Shown in pieces: positions 24,698 to 34,337 of a stretch of 64,000 nt of DNA. Below the pieces are notes generated by a model. It was not told where the DNA came from, did not search any database, and saw only the letters and a program-made list of their open reading frames with translations. The stretch lies in the NCBI GenBank assembly GCA_963712565.1, contig CAVQIP010000055.1, positions 248,001 to 312,000 on the forward strand, given 5' to 3'. The DNA comes from VAZQ01 sp963712565. Its GTDB lineage: Bacteria > Pseudomonadota > Alphaproteobacteria > Rhizobiales > Xanthobacteraceae. Made by a program: the position numbers and the translations under genes. Each line of letters opens with the position of its first letter. The first letter of the stretch is position 1.

Positions 24698-26194
24698 GTG
24701 TCGGTCGCAATGCCCGCGCAGGACGAAGCGGTGCTCGCCCGCCGCGACCGCATCGTGGCGGCGCTTGCGCGCCATCGTGCCGGGCGAGGGGGTGATCGCC
24801 GCCGAGCGCGAGATGCGCCCCTACGAGTCCGACGGCCTGACCGCCTATCGCCAGCTGCCCATGGTCGTCGTGCTGCCGGAGACCACGGAACAGGTGAGCC
24901 GGGTGCTCCGGTTCTGTCACGCCGAGGGCATCAAGGTGGTGCCGCGCGGGGCCGGCACTTCGCTCTCCGGCGGCGCGCTGCCGCTGGCCGACGGCGTGCT
25001 GCTCGGCATGGCCAAATTCAACCGCATCCGCGAGATCGACTTCGCCAACCGTGTGGCCGTGGTCGAGCCGGGCGTCACCAATCTTGCCGTGACGGAGGCA
25101 GTCGAGCATGCGGGCTTCTACTACGCGCCCGATCCGTCCTCGCAGATCGCCTGCACCATCGGCGGCAACGTGGCGGAGAATTCCGGCGGCGTGCATTGCC
25201 TGAAATACGGCATGACCACCAACAATCTGATCGGCTGCGAGCTGGTGCTGATGACGGGCGAGATCGTCCGCGTCGGCGGCAAGCATCTCGACGCCGGCGG
25301 CTACGATCTCCTCGGCGTCATCACCGGCTCGGAGGGCCTTCTCGGCGTCGTCACCGAGGTCACTGTGCGCATCCTGAAGAAGCCGGAATGCGCGCGCGCG
25401 GTGCTGGTCGGTTTTGCCTCCTCCGAAGACGCCGGCGAATGCGTGAGCAAGATCATCGGCGCCGGCATCATCCCCGGCGGCATGGAGATGATGGACGCTC
25501 CGGCGATCCATGCCGTCGAGGAATTCGTGCATGCGGGATATCCGCTCGACGTCGAGGCGTTGCTGATCGTCGAAGTCGACGGTCCGCGCGCCGAGGTCGA
25601 TCACCTGATCGCCCGCGTCGAGACGATCGCCAAATCCTGCCGCGCCGTGACCTGCCGGGTTTCCGGTTCCGAGGAGGAGCGGCTGTTGTTCTGGGCCGGG
25701 CGCAAGGCGGCGTTCCCGGCGGTCGGCCGCATCTCGCCCGACTACTACTGCATGGACGGCACCATCCCGCGGGCGCGGCTGCCGCAGGTGCTCGCGCGCA
25801 TGCGCGAGCTGTCGGCGCACTATGGGCTGCGTGTCGCCAACGTCTTCCATGCCGGCGACGGCAATCTTCATCCGCTCATTCTGTACGACGCCAACAAGCC
25901 GGGCGAGCTCGAGCGGACGGAAGCGTTCGGCGCGGACATTCTGCAGGCTCTGCGTCGAAGTCGGCGGCGTGCTCACCGGCGAGCATGGCGTCGGCGTGGA
26001 GAAACGCGACCTGATGCCGGTGATGTTCTCCGCCGCCGATCTCGAGCAGCAGCAGCGGCTCAAATGCGCGTTCGACGCCAAGGGCCTGCTCAATCCCGGC
26101 AAGGTGTTCCCGACGCTGCACCGCTGCGCCGAGCTCTGGCCGCATGCACGTCCATGCCGGCCGGGTTCCGTTCCCGAATCTGCCGAGGTTTTGA
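24698..26194 (+). CDS. glcD: Glycolate oxidase FAD-linked subunit, frame broken three times
   Basis: FAD-containing catalytic subunit of glycolate oxidase (glycolate to glyoxylate, electrons to the respiratory chain). PRGAGTSLSGGALPLADGVL and the PDPSSQIACTIGGNVAENSGG block form the FAD-binding PCMH domain. FHAGDGNLHPLILYD and GEHGVGVEKRDLM near the C-terminus are the FAD-oxidase C-terminal signature. Single extra bases at about 24765, 25946 and 26137 split it. Removing them gives a 497-residue protein ending HVHAGRVPFPNLPRF, close to E. coli GlcD (499). All conserved residues survive, so the breaks look like sequence errors. First gene of glcDEF; glcE starts 88 bases on. Confidence 0.85.
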
Positions 26195-26282
26195 ATTCGC
26201 CTCCCATGACAGGTGCGCCGAAACTGCCGCGCGCGTTGCTTTGCCGGCCCCCGCCGGGCGCGCGAAGGTCGGATGCCCCGCG

Positions 26283-27518
26283 ATGACCGATACGCTCAAA
26301 CTCCATCACCCGAAAACCGTCGAGCAAGCGGTGCAATGGGCGCTGGCGGAGGGCAAGACCGCTCGAGATCGTCGGCCATGGCTCGAAGCGCGCGATCGGC
26401 CGGCCGGCGCAAACCGATCTGACGTTCGACCTCTCCGCGCTCACCGGCGTCACGCTCTATGAGCCCGCGGAGCTGGTGCTCGCGGCGAACGCCGGTACGC
26501 CCCTCGCCGAGATCGAGGCGCTCGTCGCCGCCCAGGGCCAGCAGCTCGCCTTCGAGCCGATGGACTATGGCGCCATCCTCGGCGGCCGCGGCGGCCGCGG
26601 CACCATCGGCGGCGCGCTGGCGGCGAACCTGTCCGGCCCGCGCCGGATCAAGGCCGGCGCCGCACGCGACCACTTCCTCGGCTTCGCCGCGGTGTCCGGC
26701 CGCGGCGAAATCTTCAAGTCCGGCGGCCGGGTGGTGAAGAACGTCACCGGCTACGACCTCTGCAAGCTGATGGCGGGTTCCTGGGGCACGCTCGCCGTCC
26801 TGACCGAGGTGACGATCAAGGTGCTGCCCCGGCCGGAGACCGAGGCGACGGTGTTGGTCCGTGGCCTCGAGCCGGCGCGGGCGATCGCGGCGATGACCGC
26901 CGCCATGGGCTCCAGCTGCGACGTGTCGGGCGCGGCGCATCTGCCGGCCGAGGTCGCTGCGTCCATCCCGGCGGGCGAGATCGCGGGCGCCGGCGGCGCG
27001 ATCACGGCGCTGCGGCTCGAGGGCTTTGCCCCGTCGGTCGCCCATCGCCGGCGCATGCTCGAAGCACTGATGCGACCGTTCGGCGATCTGGTGACGGTCG
27101 GCGAGCCGGCCTCGCGCACGCTCTGGCAGGCCGTGCGCGACGTTGCGCCCTTTGCCGCCCGCCGGGACGCCGTCGAGCTGCCGCTCTGGCGCATCTCGAC
27201 AGCGCCGAGCCGCGGCGCGGAATTGGTCGCAATGATCGCCGAGCGGGCGCCGGCGCAGGTGCTCTACGATTGGGCGGGCGGCCTCATCTGGCTGGCGCTC
27301 GGCGACTTGCGACGACGCCGGTGCGGCGCTCGTGCGTCAGGCCGTTGCCGCCACCGGCGGGCACGCGACTCTCATCCGCGCGCCAGCCGCGGCGCGCGCG
27401 GCGCTCGACGTGTTCGCGCCGCAGGATGCCGCCGCTCGCGGCATTGACCAAGCGGGTCAAGGAGAGCTTCGATCCCAAGGGCGTGCTCAATCCCGGGCGG
27501 ATGTGGGCCGGGGTGTGA
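26283..27518 (+). CDS. glcE: Glycolate oxidase FAD-binding subunit, frame broken three times
   Basis: Second flavin subunit of the GlcDEF complex. After one base is removed at about 26361 the text reads LEIVGHGSKRAIGRPAQTDL, then YEPAELVLAANAGTPLAEIEA, RGGRGTIGGALAANLSGPRR and VKNVTGYDLCKLMAGSWGTL, the usual GlcE FAD-binding blocks. Further single-base corrections at about 27307 and 27434 join it to the end, FDPKGVLNPGRMWAGV, giving about 410 residues. Only 4 bases separate it from glcF, so it is co-transcribed. As in glcD, the breaks are single extra bases without other decay. Confidence 0.82.
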
Positions 27519-27522
27519 TCGG

Positions 27523-28867
27523 ATGCAAACGCACTTTAGCCTCGCCCAGCTCGCCGACCCGCGGACCGCGGAAGCCGACCACATCCTGCGCGCCTGCGTG
27601 CATTGCGGCTTCTGCACCGCGACCTGCCCGACCTACGTGCTGCTCGGCGACGAACTCGATTCGCCGCGCGGGCGCATCTATCTGATCAAGGACATGCTGG
27701 AGCACGAACGGCCGGCGACCGCCGAGGTGGTCAAGCATATCGACCGCTGCCTGTCGTGCCTGGCCTGCATGACCACCTGCCCCTCGGGCGTGCACTACAT
27801 GCACCTCGTCGACCACGCGCGCGCCCATATCGAGAACACCTATACGCGGCCCCTGCTCGACCGTTTGCTCCGCGCCGTGCTTGCCCGGGTACTGCCGTAT
27901 AACGGCCGCTTTCGCCGGGCGCTCGGCGCCGCGCGGCTGGCGAAGCCGTTCGCGGGCGCCTTCGCTGCCCTTGGGCTCGCACCGGTCGCGGCCATGCTGC
28001 GGCTGGCCCCGGCCCGGCTGCCCGCCCCCTTCGCCGGCGAGGGCCGCCGCCTGTTCCCCGCGGCCGGGCCGCGGCGCGGCCGGGTGGCGCTGCTGACGGG
28101 GTGCGTCGGGCCGGTGATCGCACCGGCGATCAGCGCGGCCGCCATCCGCCTGCTCACCCGCCACGGCATCGAGGTGGTGGTGGCGGACGCCGGCTGCTGC
28201 GGTTCGCTCGCCCACCATATGGGCCGCGAGCACGAGGCCTTGGCCGCCGCCCGCCGCCAGATCGACGCCTGGACCGCCGAGATCGAGGGGGCGGGCCTCG
28301 ACGCCATCGTGGTCACGGCCTCGGGCTGCGGCACCACGATCAAGGACTATGGCTTCGTGCTGCGCACGGATCGGGCCTATGCCGACAAGGCCGCCCGCGT
28401 GGCGCGGCTTGCCATGGACATCAGCGAATATCTGAGCGGGCTCGAACTCGCGTCCGAGCGCGAGCCGGACCGAGCTTACGGTCGCCTATCACTCGGCCTG
28501 CTCGCTGCAGCACGGTCAGAAAATCGTACGCGCGCCGAAAGAATTACTTTGCAAGATCGGTTTCGTGGTGAAAGATGTAGCGGAGGGACATCTGTGCTGC
28601 GGTTCCGCCGGCACCTACAACATTCTCCAGCCGGAACTTGCGGGGAGGTTGCGCGCGCGTAAAGTCGGAAATATCGAAAAGCTCAAGCCTGACGTGATCG
28701 CTGCCGGCAATATCGGCTGCATGACGCAGATCGCGGCGGGCACGCTGATCCCGGTCGTCCACACCGTCGAGTTGATCGACTGGGCGACCGGCGGCCCCCC
28801 GCCCGAGGCGCTCGCCGTGACGGGGGTTTCCAACGTGGCGGGAGAGACCGTCGCGGGAGCGAGGTGA
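27523..28867 (+). CDS. glcF: Glycolate oxidase iron-sulfur subunit, frame broken once
   Basis: Electron-transfer subunit. Two 4Fe-4S motifs are at the N-terminus: CVHCGFCTATCPT and CLSCLACMTTCPS. Two CCG-type cysteine-rich domains follow: ADAGCCGSLAHHMG, and HLCCGSAGTYNILQPELAG in the C-terminal part. An extra C at about 28471 shifts the frame between SEREPD and ELTVAYHSACSLQHGQ; removal gives 447 residues. It passes electrons from GlcD/GlcE to quinone at the membrane. Last gene of the operon; an H1-like basic protein follows 55 bases later. Confidence 0.85.
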
Positions 28868-28922
28868 CAGTAGCGTTGTCGAACTTATCAAGATCCTGAG
28901 CCGCAACGATCGGGAGGCGATC

Positions 28923-29213
28923 ATGGCGAAGAAAGCGAAGAAAGCGAAGTCGAAGACCAAGAAAGGAAGGAAGGGGAGAAAGGCCGCCCCGGCGCGCAGG
29001 AAGAAGAAGGGCGCAGTCGCAAGGAAAGGCGCAGCGAAGAAATCGGCCAGGAAGGCGAAGCCGAAGGCCAAGGCCGCCCCGCGGAAAGCCGCGGCCCCGA
29101 AGCCCGCTCCGGCTCCCGCCCCGAGCCCGGCGCCCTCGTATTCATCACCGACGCTGGGCAGCTGGCACACGCCCTCGAGCGGCGGTGGTTCGGAGGGCGG
29201 CAGCTCCTCCTAG
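28923..29213 (+). CDS. Histone H1-like lysine/alanine-rich basic protein
   Basis: A 96-residue protein of very biased composition. Residues 1-60 are almost only Lys, Ala, Arg and Gly in KKAKKAKSKTKKG-like runs, residues 60-75 are a PAPAPAPSPAP linker, and the tail is SSPTLGSWHTPSSGGGSEGG. The first part resembles eukaryotic H1 tails and bacterial AlgP/H1-like DNA-binding proteins; nucleic-acid binding is inferred from charge. The start is supported by GGGAGG about 6 bases upstream. A strong hairpin follows 15 bases after the stop. The composition could be a by-product of biased DNA, but the ribosome binding site, terminator and clean stop favour a real gene. Confidence 0.7.
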   Translation: MAKKAKKAKSKTKKGRKGRKAAPARRKKKGAVARKGAAKKSARKAKPKAKAAPRKAAAPKPAPAPAPSPAPSYSSPTLGSWHTPSSGGGSEGGSSS

Positions 29214-29228
29214 TCGGCCGCGAGATCC

Positions 29229-29257
29229 AAAGGCCCGCGCTTGCAGCGCGGGCCTTT
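29229..29257 (+). terminator. Perfect 12-bp stem hairpin after the H1-like gene
   Basis: AAAGGCCCGCGC-TTGCA-GCGCGGGCCTTT, 12 paired bases with a 5-base loop. The T run after the stem is short (three T within the stem), but position and stability fit an intrinsic terminator. Confidence 0.75.
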
Positions 29258-29553
29258 GCGCGACCGCTTCATCGCCACTGCGGCAACGGGTTTGACCGTG
29301 GGCTGTCACGCTCCGTCGCGGCAGCGCTTCGGCTTGCGCGCTTCGCGACCCGCGGCGACGAATGGAAGCAGGCGTCCACCCGGTGCCGCCGGCTGGCCGG
29401 ACATCGAGAATGGGACTTTCGCTTTGGTGCGCGCAGCGTCGGCCTCGCGGCGCGAGCCGGATTGCATCGGGATGGCGAGCCGAATAGCATCGCCGATGCG
29501 AGAAGGATGGGCCGGAACGCTCCCCTTCTTCACCCCAACAGCGGAGGTTCGCC
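29258..29553. other. Intergenic region before the ApbA-like gene
   Basis: About 295 bases (340 counted from the H1-like stop) with no convincing gene on either strand beyond the terminator. CGGAGG at about 29542 serves the next gene. Confidence 0.45.
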
Positions 29554-30630
29554 ATGCCGGCGACGTACAACATTCTGATCATGGGCGCGTCCTATGGATC
29601 GCTGCTGGCCTCCAAGCTGCTGTTCGGCGGTCACGAGGTGAAGCTGGTATGTCTGCCTGCCGAGGCGGACTTGATCAACGCGGAAGGCTTCCGCGTGCGG
29701 CTGCCGGTCAAAGGCCGCAAGGATCCGATCGAGATCGATTCGCGCAAGCTGCCGGGCAAGGTGTCGGCCGCCGGCCCGGGCGACGTCAGCCCGGCCGATT
29801 ATGATCTCGTCGGCCTCGCGATGCAGGAGCCGCAGTATCGTTCCGCCGGCGTACGCCAACTGCTCGATGCCGTGGCCAGGTCAAAAGTGCCCTGCATGTC
29901 GATCATGAACATGCCGCCGCTGCCCTACATCAAGCGAATCCCCGGCCTCAACACCGACGCTCTGAAGGCCGCCTACACCGATCCCAGCGTTTGGGACAGC
30001 TTCGATCCCGCGCTGTTGACGCTGTGCAGCCCGGACCCGCAGGCGATCCGGCCGCCGGAAGAAAAGGTCAACGTGCTGCAGGTCACCCTGCCGACCAATT
30101 TCAAGGTCGCGCGTTTCGACTCCGACAAGCACACCGCCATCCTGCGGCGGCTGCAGGATGACATCGAGGCGATCCGCTTCGATACCGGCGACGGCAAGAT
30201 CGAATTGCCGGTGAAGCTCAAGGTGCACGACTCCATCTTCGTGCCGCTCGCCAAGTGGGCGATGCTGCTGACCGGCAATTACCGTTGCGTGACCAAGGAC
30301 GGCGCCATCAACATCAAGGACGCGGTGCATGGCGACGTCGAGGCGTCGCGCGCGGTCTACAATTTCGTGGTCGACCTGTGCGTCAAGCTCGGCGCCAAGC
30401 GCGATGATCTGGTGCCGTTCGAGAAATACGCCGCCGCGGCGCAGTCGCTCACGCGCCCGTCGTCGGCGGCGCGCGCGCTCAACAACGGCGTGCCCAATAT
30501 CGAGCGCGCGGACAAGCTGGTGCAGTTGATTGCGGCGCAGAAAGGCCTGCGCAACGCCGTCATCGATGCGACGGTGGCGTTGGTCGATGCCCGGCTCGAG
30601 GCCAACCGCAAGAAGGCCGCCGCCGCGTGA
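29554..30630 (+). CDS. ApbA/PanE-like ketopantoate reductase family protein
   Basis: A 358-residue NAD(P)-dependent dehydrogenase-like protein. ILIMGASYGSLLASKLLFGGHEVKLVC is a Rossmann dinucleotide-binding start with a GxSxG variation of the usual GxGxxG. The C-terminal half is helical, with HDSIFVPLAKWAMLLTGNYRC and PSSAARALNNGVPNIERADKLVQLI in the place of the ApbA C-terminal domain. Diverged from true PanE, so pantoate synthesis should not be assumed; substrate unknown. CGGAGG lies about 6 bases before the ATG. It stands alone between two terminator-bounded regions. Confidence 0.7.
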   Translation: MPATYNILIMGASYGSLLASKLLFGGHEVKLVCLPAEADLINAEGFRVRLPVKGRKDPIEIDSRKLPGKVSAAGPGDVSPADYDLVGLAMQEPQYRSAGVRQLLDAVARSKVPCMSIMNMPPLPYIKRIPGLNTDALKAAYTDPSVWDSFDPALLTLCSPDPQAIRPPEEKVNVLQVTLPTNFKVARFDSDKHTAILRRLQDDIEAIRFDTGDGKIELPVKLKVHDSIFVPLAKWAMLLTGNYRCVTKDGAINIKDAVHGDVEASRAVYNFVVDLCVKLGAKRDDLVPFEKYAAAAQSLTRPSSAARALNNGVPNIERADKLVQLIAAQKGLRNAVIDATVALVDARLEANRKKAAAA

Positions 30631-31018
30631 AAACCGCGTAAAGTTCGGCCGCCATCGCCGCGGACCGCGGCGCGTATTTGCGCGGCCGGAAAGGCCAGTG
30701 GCGCTGCCATATCTCCGCCGTCGGCGACCAAGCGCGGTGGAAAATTCATTTGCCGGCGAGAGATCTGCGGCATTTCTGCGGCTTGTTGCAGGGCGTGTTT
30801 GTGTTGCCGCCGCAACACTTGGACTCTTTCAATCGCGAAAATCCGGATTCGCCTAAAAAGGCGGCAATTGCCGCGGTAATCTCCTTCTCACGTTTGCGGT
30901 TGTGTTGTTAGGTCTGGCCGGCTGCTGGGGACGCGACTGCGGGGCAAAACACAGTCGTTGTCGGTTTGAGCAAGAGCTTTAGCGCCGGGGTGGCGTGAGA
31001 CTGAACGGGGGACATCAA
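30631..31018. other. Intergenic region upstream of the porin gene
   Basis: About 388 bases without a supported gene. It holds the perfect 14-bp palindrome GCGGCAATTGCCGC at 30861-30874, a possible regulator site, and AT-richer DNA between 30880 and 30915 that could contain the porin promoter. Confidence 0.45.
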
Positions 31019-31993
31019 ATGAAAAAGCTACTTTTATCTATGGTTGCTGCCGTCGCGCTGGCGACGCCGGCACTCGCGGCCGACATGAGGGTGAAGGCGC
31101 CGCCGCCGCCTGCTCCGCCGAGTCCGTGGGATATCGCCTTCGGCGCCGGAATCACCAGCGATTACATCTTCCGCGGCATCACCCAGTCCAACCACAATCC
31201 GTCGGTGAACGCCTCCTTCGAGCCACGATACAATGCGACCCCGTACCTCCAGTACTACGTCGGTGTCGCCGGCTCGAGCATCTCGTTCCCGAACCGCGCA
31301 GCTGCCGAGATCGACGGCTACGCCGGTATCCGGCCGACCTTCGGCCCGCTCGCCCTCGATTTCGGCGGCATCGTCTACTGGTATCCGGGCGGAAGCTGCT
31401 TCAACGGCAGCACCGCCCCGGTATTCGGCACGGACTGCCTCGAGAACAGCTTCCTGCCGGTCAACGGCAACGTCATCAAGAAGGACCTGACCTTCTGGGA
31501 GGCGTACGCCAAGGGCACCTACACGGTGAACGATCAGATCTCACTCGCTGGCGCCGCGTATTATTCGCCGTCGGTGCTCAATTCCGGCGCCAACGGCACC
31601 TACGCGTCCGGCGGCGCGAAGTTCACGGCGCCGAGCGCGGCCATGCCGGAGGGCTGGGGACTGTACCTTTCGGGCGAGGCCGGCCACTGGTGGCTGGGCA
31701 CGAGCGACAACTTCTACGCGGTCGTGGGGTACCCGAACGGCATTCCCTACAAGAGCTACACCACCTGGAATGTCGGCATCGGCATCACCAAGAGCGTGTT
31801 CTCGCTCGATTTCCGCTACTACGACACCGACCTGAACAAGGGTGACTGCAACGCCTTCACCAGCGACCAGACCGCGCGGTTCACGGGTGACGTCACCCCG
31901 ATCAATCCCGGCGGGTTCGGCTCGAGCTGGTGCGGCGCGAGCTTCGTGGTGACCGGCAGGTTCGACCTGACGGCCCTGGCCAATCTGAAGTAG
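31019..31993 (+). CDS. TorF family putative outer-membrane porin
   Basis: A 324-residue outer-membrane beta-barrel protein. The signal peptide MKKLLLSMVAAVALATPALA is cut before ADMRVKAPPPPAPPSP. The family mark FGAGITSDYIFRGITQSNHNPSV follows, then repeated amphipathic strands (YLQYYVGVAGSSISF, WEAYAKGTYTVN, VFSLDFRYYDTDLNKGDC). Both C-terminal Cys pairs may form disulfides. It ends in LTALANLK rather than a terminal Phe. TorF-type porins are common in Bradyrhizobium-like bacteria; solute specificity is unknown. The start is ATG 31019, as 8 upstream codons carry no signal sequence. A strong terminator follows. Confidence 0.88.
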   Translation: MKKLLLSMVAAVALATPALAADMRVKAPPPPAPPSPWDIAFGAGITSDYIFRGITQSNHNPSVNASFEPRYNATPYLQYYVGVAGSSISFPNRAAAEIDGYAGIRPTFGPLALDFGGIVYWYPGGSCFNGSTAPVFGTDCLENSFLPVNGNVIKKDLTFWEAYAKGTYTVNDQISLAGAAYYSPSVLNSGANGTYASGGAKFTAPSAAMPEGWGLYLSGEAGHWWLGTSDNFYAVVGYPNGIPYKSYTTWNVGIGITKSVFSLDFRYYDTDLNKGDCNAFTSDQTARFTGDVTPINPGGFGSSWCGASFVVTGRFDLTALANLK

Positions 31994-32012
31994 GCCGATA
32001 TCGGCACGAGCT

Positions 32013-32050
32013 GCGGGCGGCGGCTGCTCTCGGCCGCCGCCCGCTCCTTT
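32013..32050 (+). terminator. Intrinsic terminator after the porin gene
   Basis: GCGGGCGGCGGC, an 8-base loop, then GCCGCCGCCCGC (12 paired bases, 32013-32044), followed by TCCTTTT. It starts about 20 bases after the stop codon. Confidence 0.85.
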
Positions 32051-32175
32051 TGGTCCAAACGAAAGCGTGGTCTGGGGTCACCGGCAAAGGGATGTTCGAG
32101 CTGCTCGCGGCCTTCGCCTTCGTCTAGCACAGCCTCTTCCGCGGAAGCTCGTGGCCGCGGCGGGTGGTGCTGAAG

Positions 32176-33921
32176 CTACTCCGCCGGTTCGAGCGCGGCT
32201 TCGCGCACGCGATGCACTTGCTCCTCGCGCACCAGCGCAAGACCGCGGCGGTGAAACGCCGACAGCGTCGAACGGTGACCGATCGACACGAGCGTCGTGC
32301 CTTTGAGCCGCGCTTCGAGCAGGCGGTAGAGCGCCGCCTCCGCCGGCTCATCGAGCGAGGCGGTCGCCTCGTCGAGGAACAGATAGTCCGGCGCCTGCAG
32401 GATGGCGCGGGCAATGCCGAGCCGCTGCTGCTCGCCGAGCGAGAGCATCCGGTTCCAATGCGCTTCCTCGCTGATCCGGTCGGCCAGCGCGGGCAGGCCG
32501 ACCGCCGCGATGATCTCGGCGAGCGCCTCGTCGCCGAAGGTTCCGGGCTCGGCCGGATAGGTGACCGCGGCCGCCAGCGTGCCGATCGGAAAATAGGGCC
32601 GCTGCGGCAGCACCATGATCTTCGCGCCCTTGGGCACCAGGATGCTGCCGGCGCCGAACGGCCAGGTGCCCGCGATCGCCCGGAACAGCGTCGACTTGCC
32701 GGCGCCGGACGGGCCGGTGACCAGCACGCGCTCGCCCGCCGCCACGGTAATGTCGTCGGCGGCGACCAGCGGCGTGCCCTGCGGCAGCCGTATCAGGAGG
32801 TCGTCGATCTCGACGCGATCCTTGCCCGCGCGCGGTGCGATCGCGATCGCCGGCTCGGTCGTCGCCGCGGCCTGCGCCGTCTCGACCGCGACGTTGAAAC
32901 CGTCGAGCCGCGCGATCACCGCCCGCCACTCCGCCAGCTGTCGATAGGCGTTGACGAAGAACGAGAGCGCGGTCTGCACGCTGGTGAACGCGGACGCGGT
33001 CTGCATCAGTCCGCCGAGCTGAACCGCGCCGGCGAAATACGCCGGGCTGATCACGATGAAGGGAAAGACCGTCGAAACCTGCGCGTAGCCCGCGGTCAGA
33101 AAGGTCAGCCGCTTGGTGCGCTGCATGATCTGCAGGTAGTTGCCGACCACGTGATTGAAGCGATCGAGCAACCGCTCGCGTTCGGCGGTTTCTCCTTTGA
33201 GCAACGCAATTTGTTCGGAATTCTCCCGCACCCGGACCAGGTTGAAGCGGAAGTCGGCCTCGAACCGCTGTTGCCGAAAATTGAGAGAGACGAGCGGCCA
33301 GCCCACGAGGTGAGTGAGGGTGGTTCCGACCAGCGCGTAGAGCAGCGCCGCCCACACCAGATAGCCCGGAATGACGAAGGTCGCGCCGAACAGATGGAGC
33401 GGGGCGGCTGCCGAGAGCGTCCACAGGATCACCACGAAAGAAAACAGCGTGACGATCGCGCTGAGCAATCCAATGCTGAGAGAAAGCGTGCGGTCGACGA
33501 ACAGGTTGATGTCTTCGGCAATGCGCTGGTCGGGGTTGTCGGCGGCGTCGCCGAGCAGCTGCATGCGATAATGGTTGGCGCCCGCGAGCCAATGGTCGAG
33601 ATATTGCCGCGTCATCCAGCGCCGCCAGCGGATCTGCAGCCATTGATTGAGATAGAGCTGATAGACGGCGAGCACGATGTAGGCTGTCGCCAGGGCACAG
33701 AAGAACATCAGCTCCCAGACGAAGCTGTCCCAATTGCGCTCCTGCAACGCGTTGTAGAAGCGGTTGTACCACTGATTGAGCATGACGTTGATGGCGACGG
33801 TCGAGAGCTCGATGGCGATCACGGTGCCGAGCAGAAGGCGGCCGGCCCAGCGGTCCTCGGAGAAGAAATACGGACGGGCAAGCCGCCAGATGGTGACGAG
33901 CGTCGAGACGAGGCGTGACAC
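32176..33921 (-). CDS. ABC transporter with fused permease and ATPase (YddA/BacA-SbmA-like)
   Basis: A 581-residue half-transporter. The N-terminal ~370 residues hold six membrane segments with the SbmA/BacA-type block QWYNRFYNALQERNWDSF and the EEF-like loop FRFNLVRVRENSEQIALLKGE. The ATPase has Walker A GPSGAGKS, Q-loop PQRPYFPIG, signature LSLGEQQRLGIAR, Walker B LFLDEATASLDE and switch His in SIGHR. Relatives import peptides or cobalamin, or transport long-chain acyl-CoA (ABCD type). The GTG start at 33921 is chosen because AGGAGA lies 6 bases upstream. It would work as a homodimer in the inner membrane; substrate unknown. Confidence 0.88.
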   Translation of the reverse strand: MSRLVSTLVTIWRLARPYFFSEDRWAGRLLLGTVIAIELSTVAINVMLNQWYNRFYNALQERNWDSFVWELMFFCALATAYIVLAVYQLYLNQWLQIRWRRWMTRQYLDHWLAGANHYRMQLLGDAADNPDQRIAEDINLFVDRTLSLSIGLLSAIVTLFSFVVILWTLSAAAPLHLFGATFVIPGYLVWAALLYALVGTTLTHLVGWPLVSLNFRQQRFEADFRFNLVRVRENSEQIALLKGETAERERLLDRFNHVVGNYLQIMQRTKRLTFLTAGYAQVSTVFPFIVISPAYFAGAVQLGGLMQTASAFTSVQTALSFFVNAYRQLAEWRAVIARLDGFNVAVETAQAAATTEPAIAIAPRAGKDRVEIDDLLIRLPQGTPLVAADDITVAAGERVLVTGPSGAGKSTLFRAIAGTWPFGAGSILVPKGAKIMVLPQRPYFPIGTLAAAVTYPAEPGTFGDEALAEIIAAVGLPALADRISEEAHWNRMLSLGEQQRLGIARAILQAPDYLFLDEATASLDEPAEAALYRLLEARLKGTTLVSIGHRSTLSAFHRRGLALVREEQVHRVREAALEPAE

Positions 33922-34337
33922 GGGGGTTCTCCTGTCTGCCGGCAACGGATCGGAAACTACGGTTGTGGACGGTGGCTGAGCGGATGGCTTGAGCCCGAAT
34001 TGGGGCTGATAATCGGCGTCACGGCACTGGGAGCCGTGCCTTTGACCTTGTCGCGCCCGCCAGGTTCGACTTTAGCATAAGGCGGGACGGAGGAGGCTCA
34101 CGGTGGCGGCGAATGCCGGCTTGCGGCCGGCCCTTGCGTGCTGTCAAGCCGTCATTTCCAGCCTCCCGCGCGCGCGCTCCGCCGCAGGGGGCGAGACAAT
34201 TCGAGCCTTGTGCGCGGCGATGTCACCCCCTAAAACCTGCCCTACCGGAATAGACAGCCCGTCTGAACGGTTCATAGCCCCAAGCGGCCCCAGAACGCCG
34301 CGAGGAAGCTCGAGAAAGCCCAAGGAGGGAAATGCAC
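33922..34337. other. Intergenic region between the ABC exporter and the TRAP operon
   Basis: About 416 bases between divergent genes. It contains one short hairpin, CACGGC-ACTGGGA-GCCGTG (34020-34038), and must hold both promoters. I found no supported ORF or RNA in it. Confidence 0.45.

Noticed and set aside
32164..33918. A 584-codon open frame on the plus strand, antisense to the ABC exporter
   Set aside because: Composition is arginine/glutamate/histidine-rich shadow text without any domain; the minus strand has a complete ABC transporter with all ATPase motifs. High GC leaves many antisense frames open.
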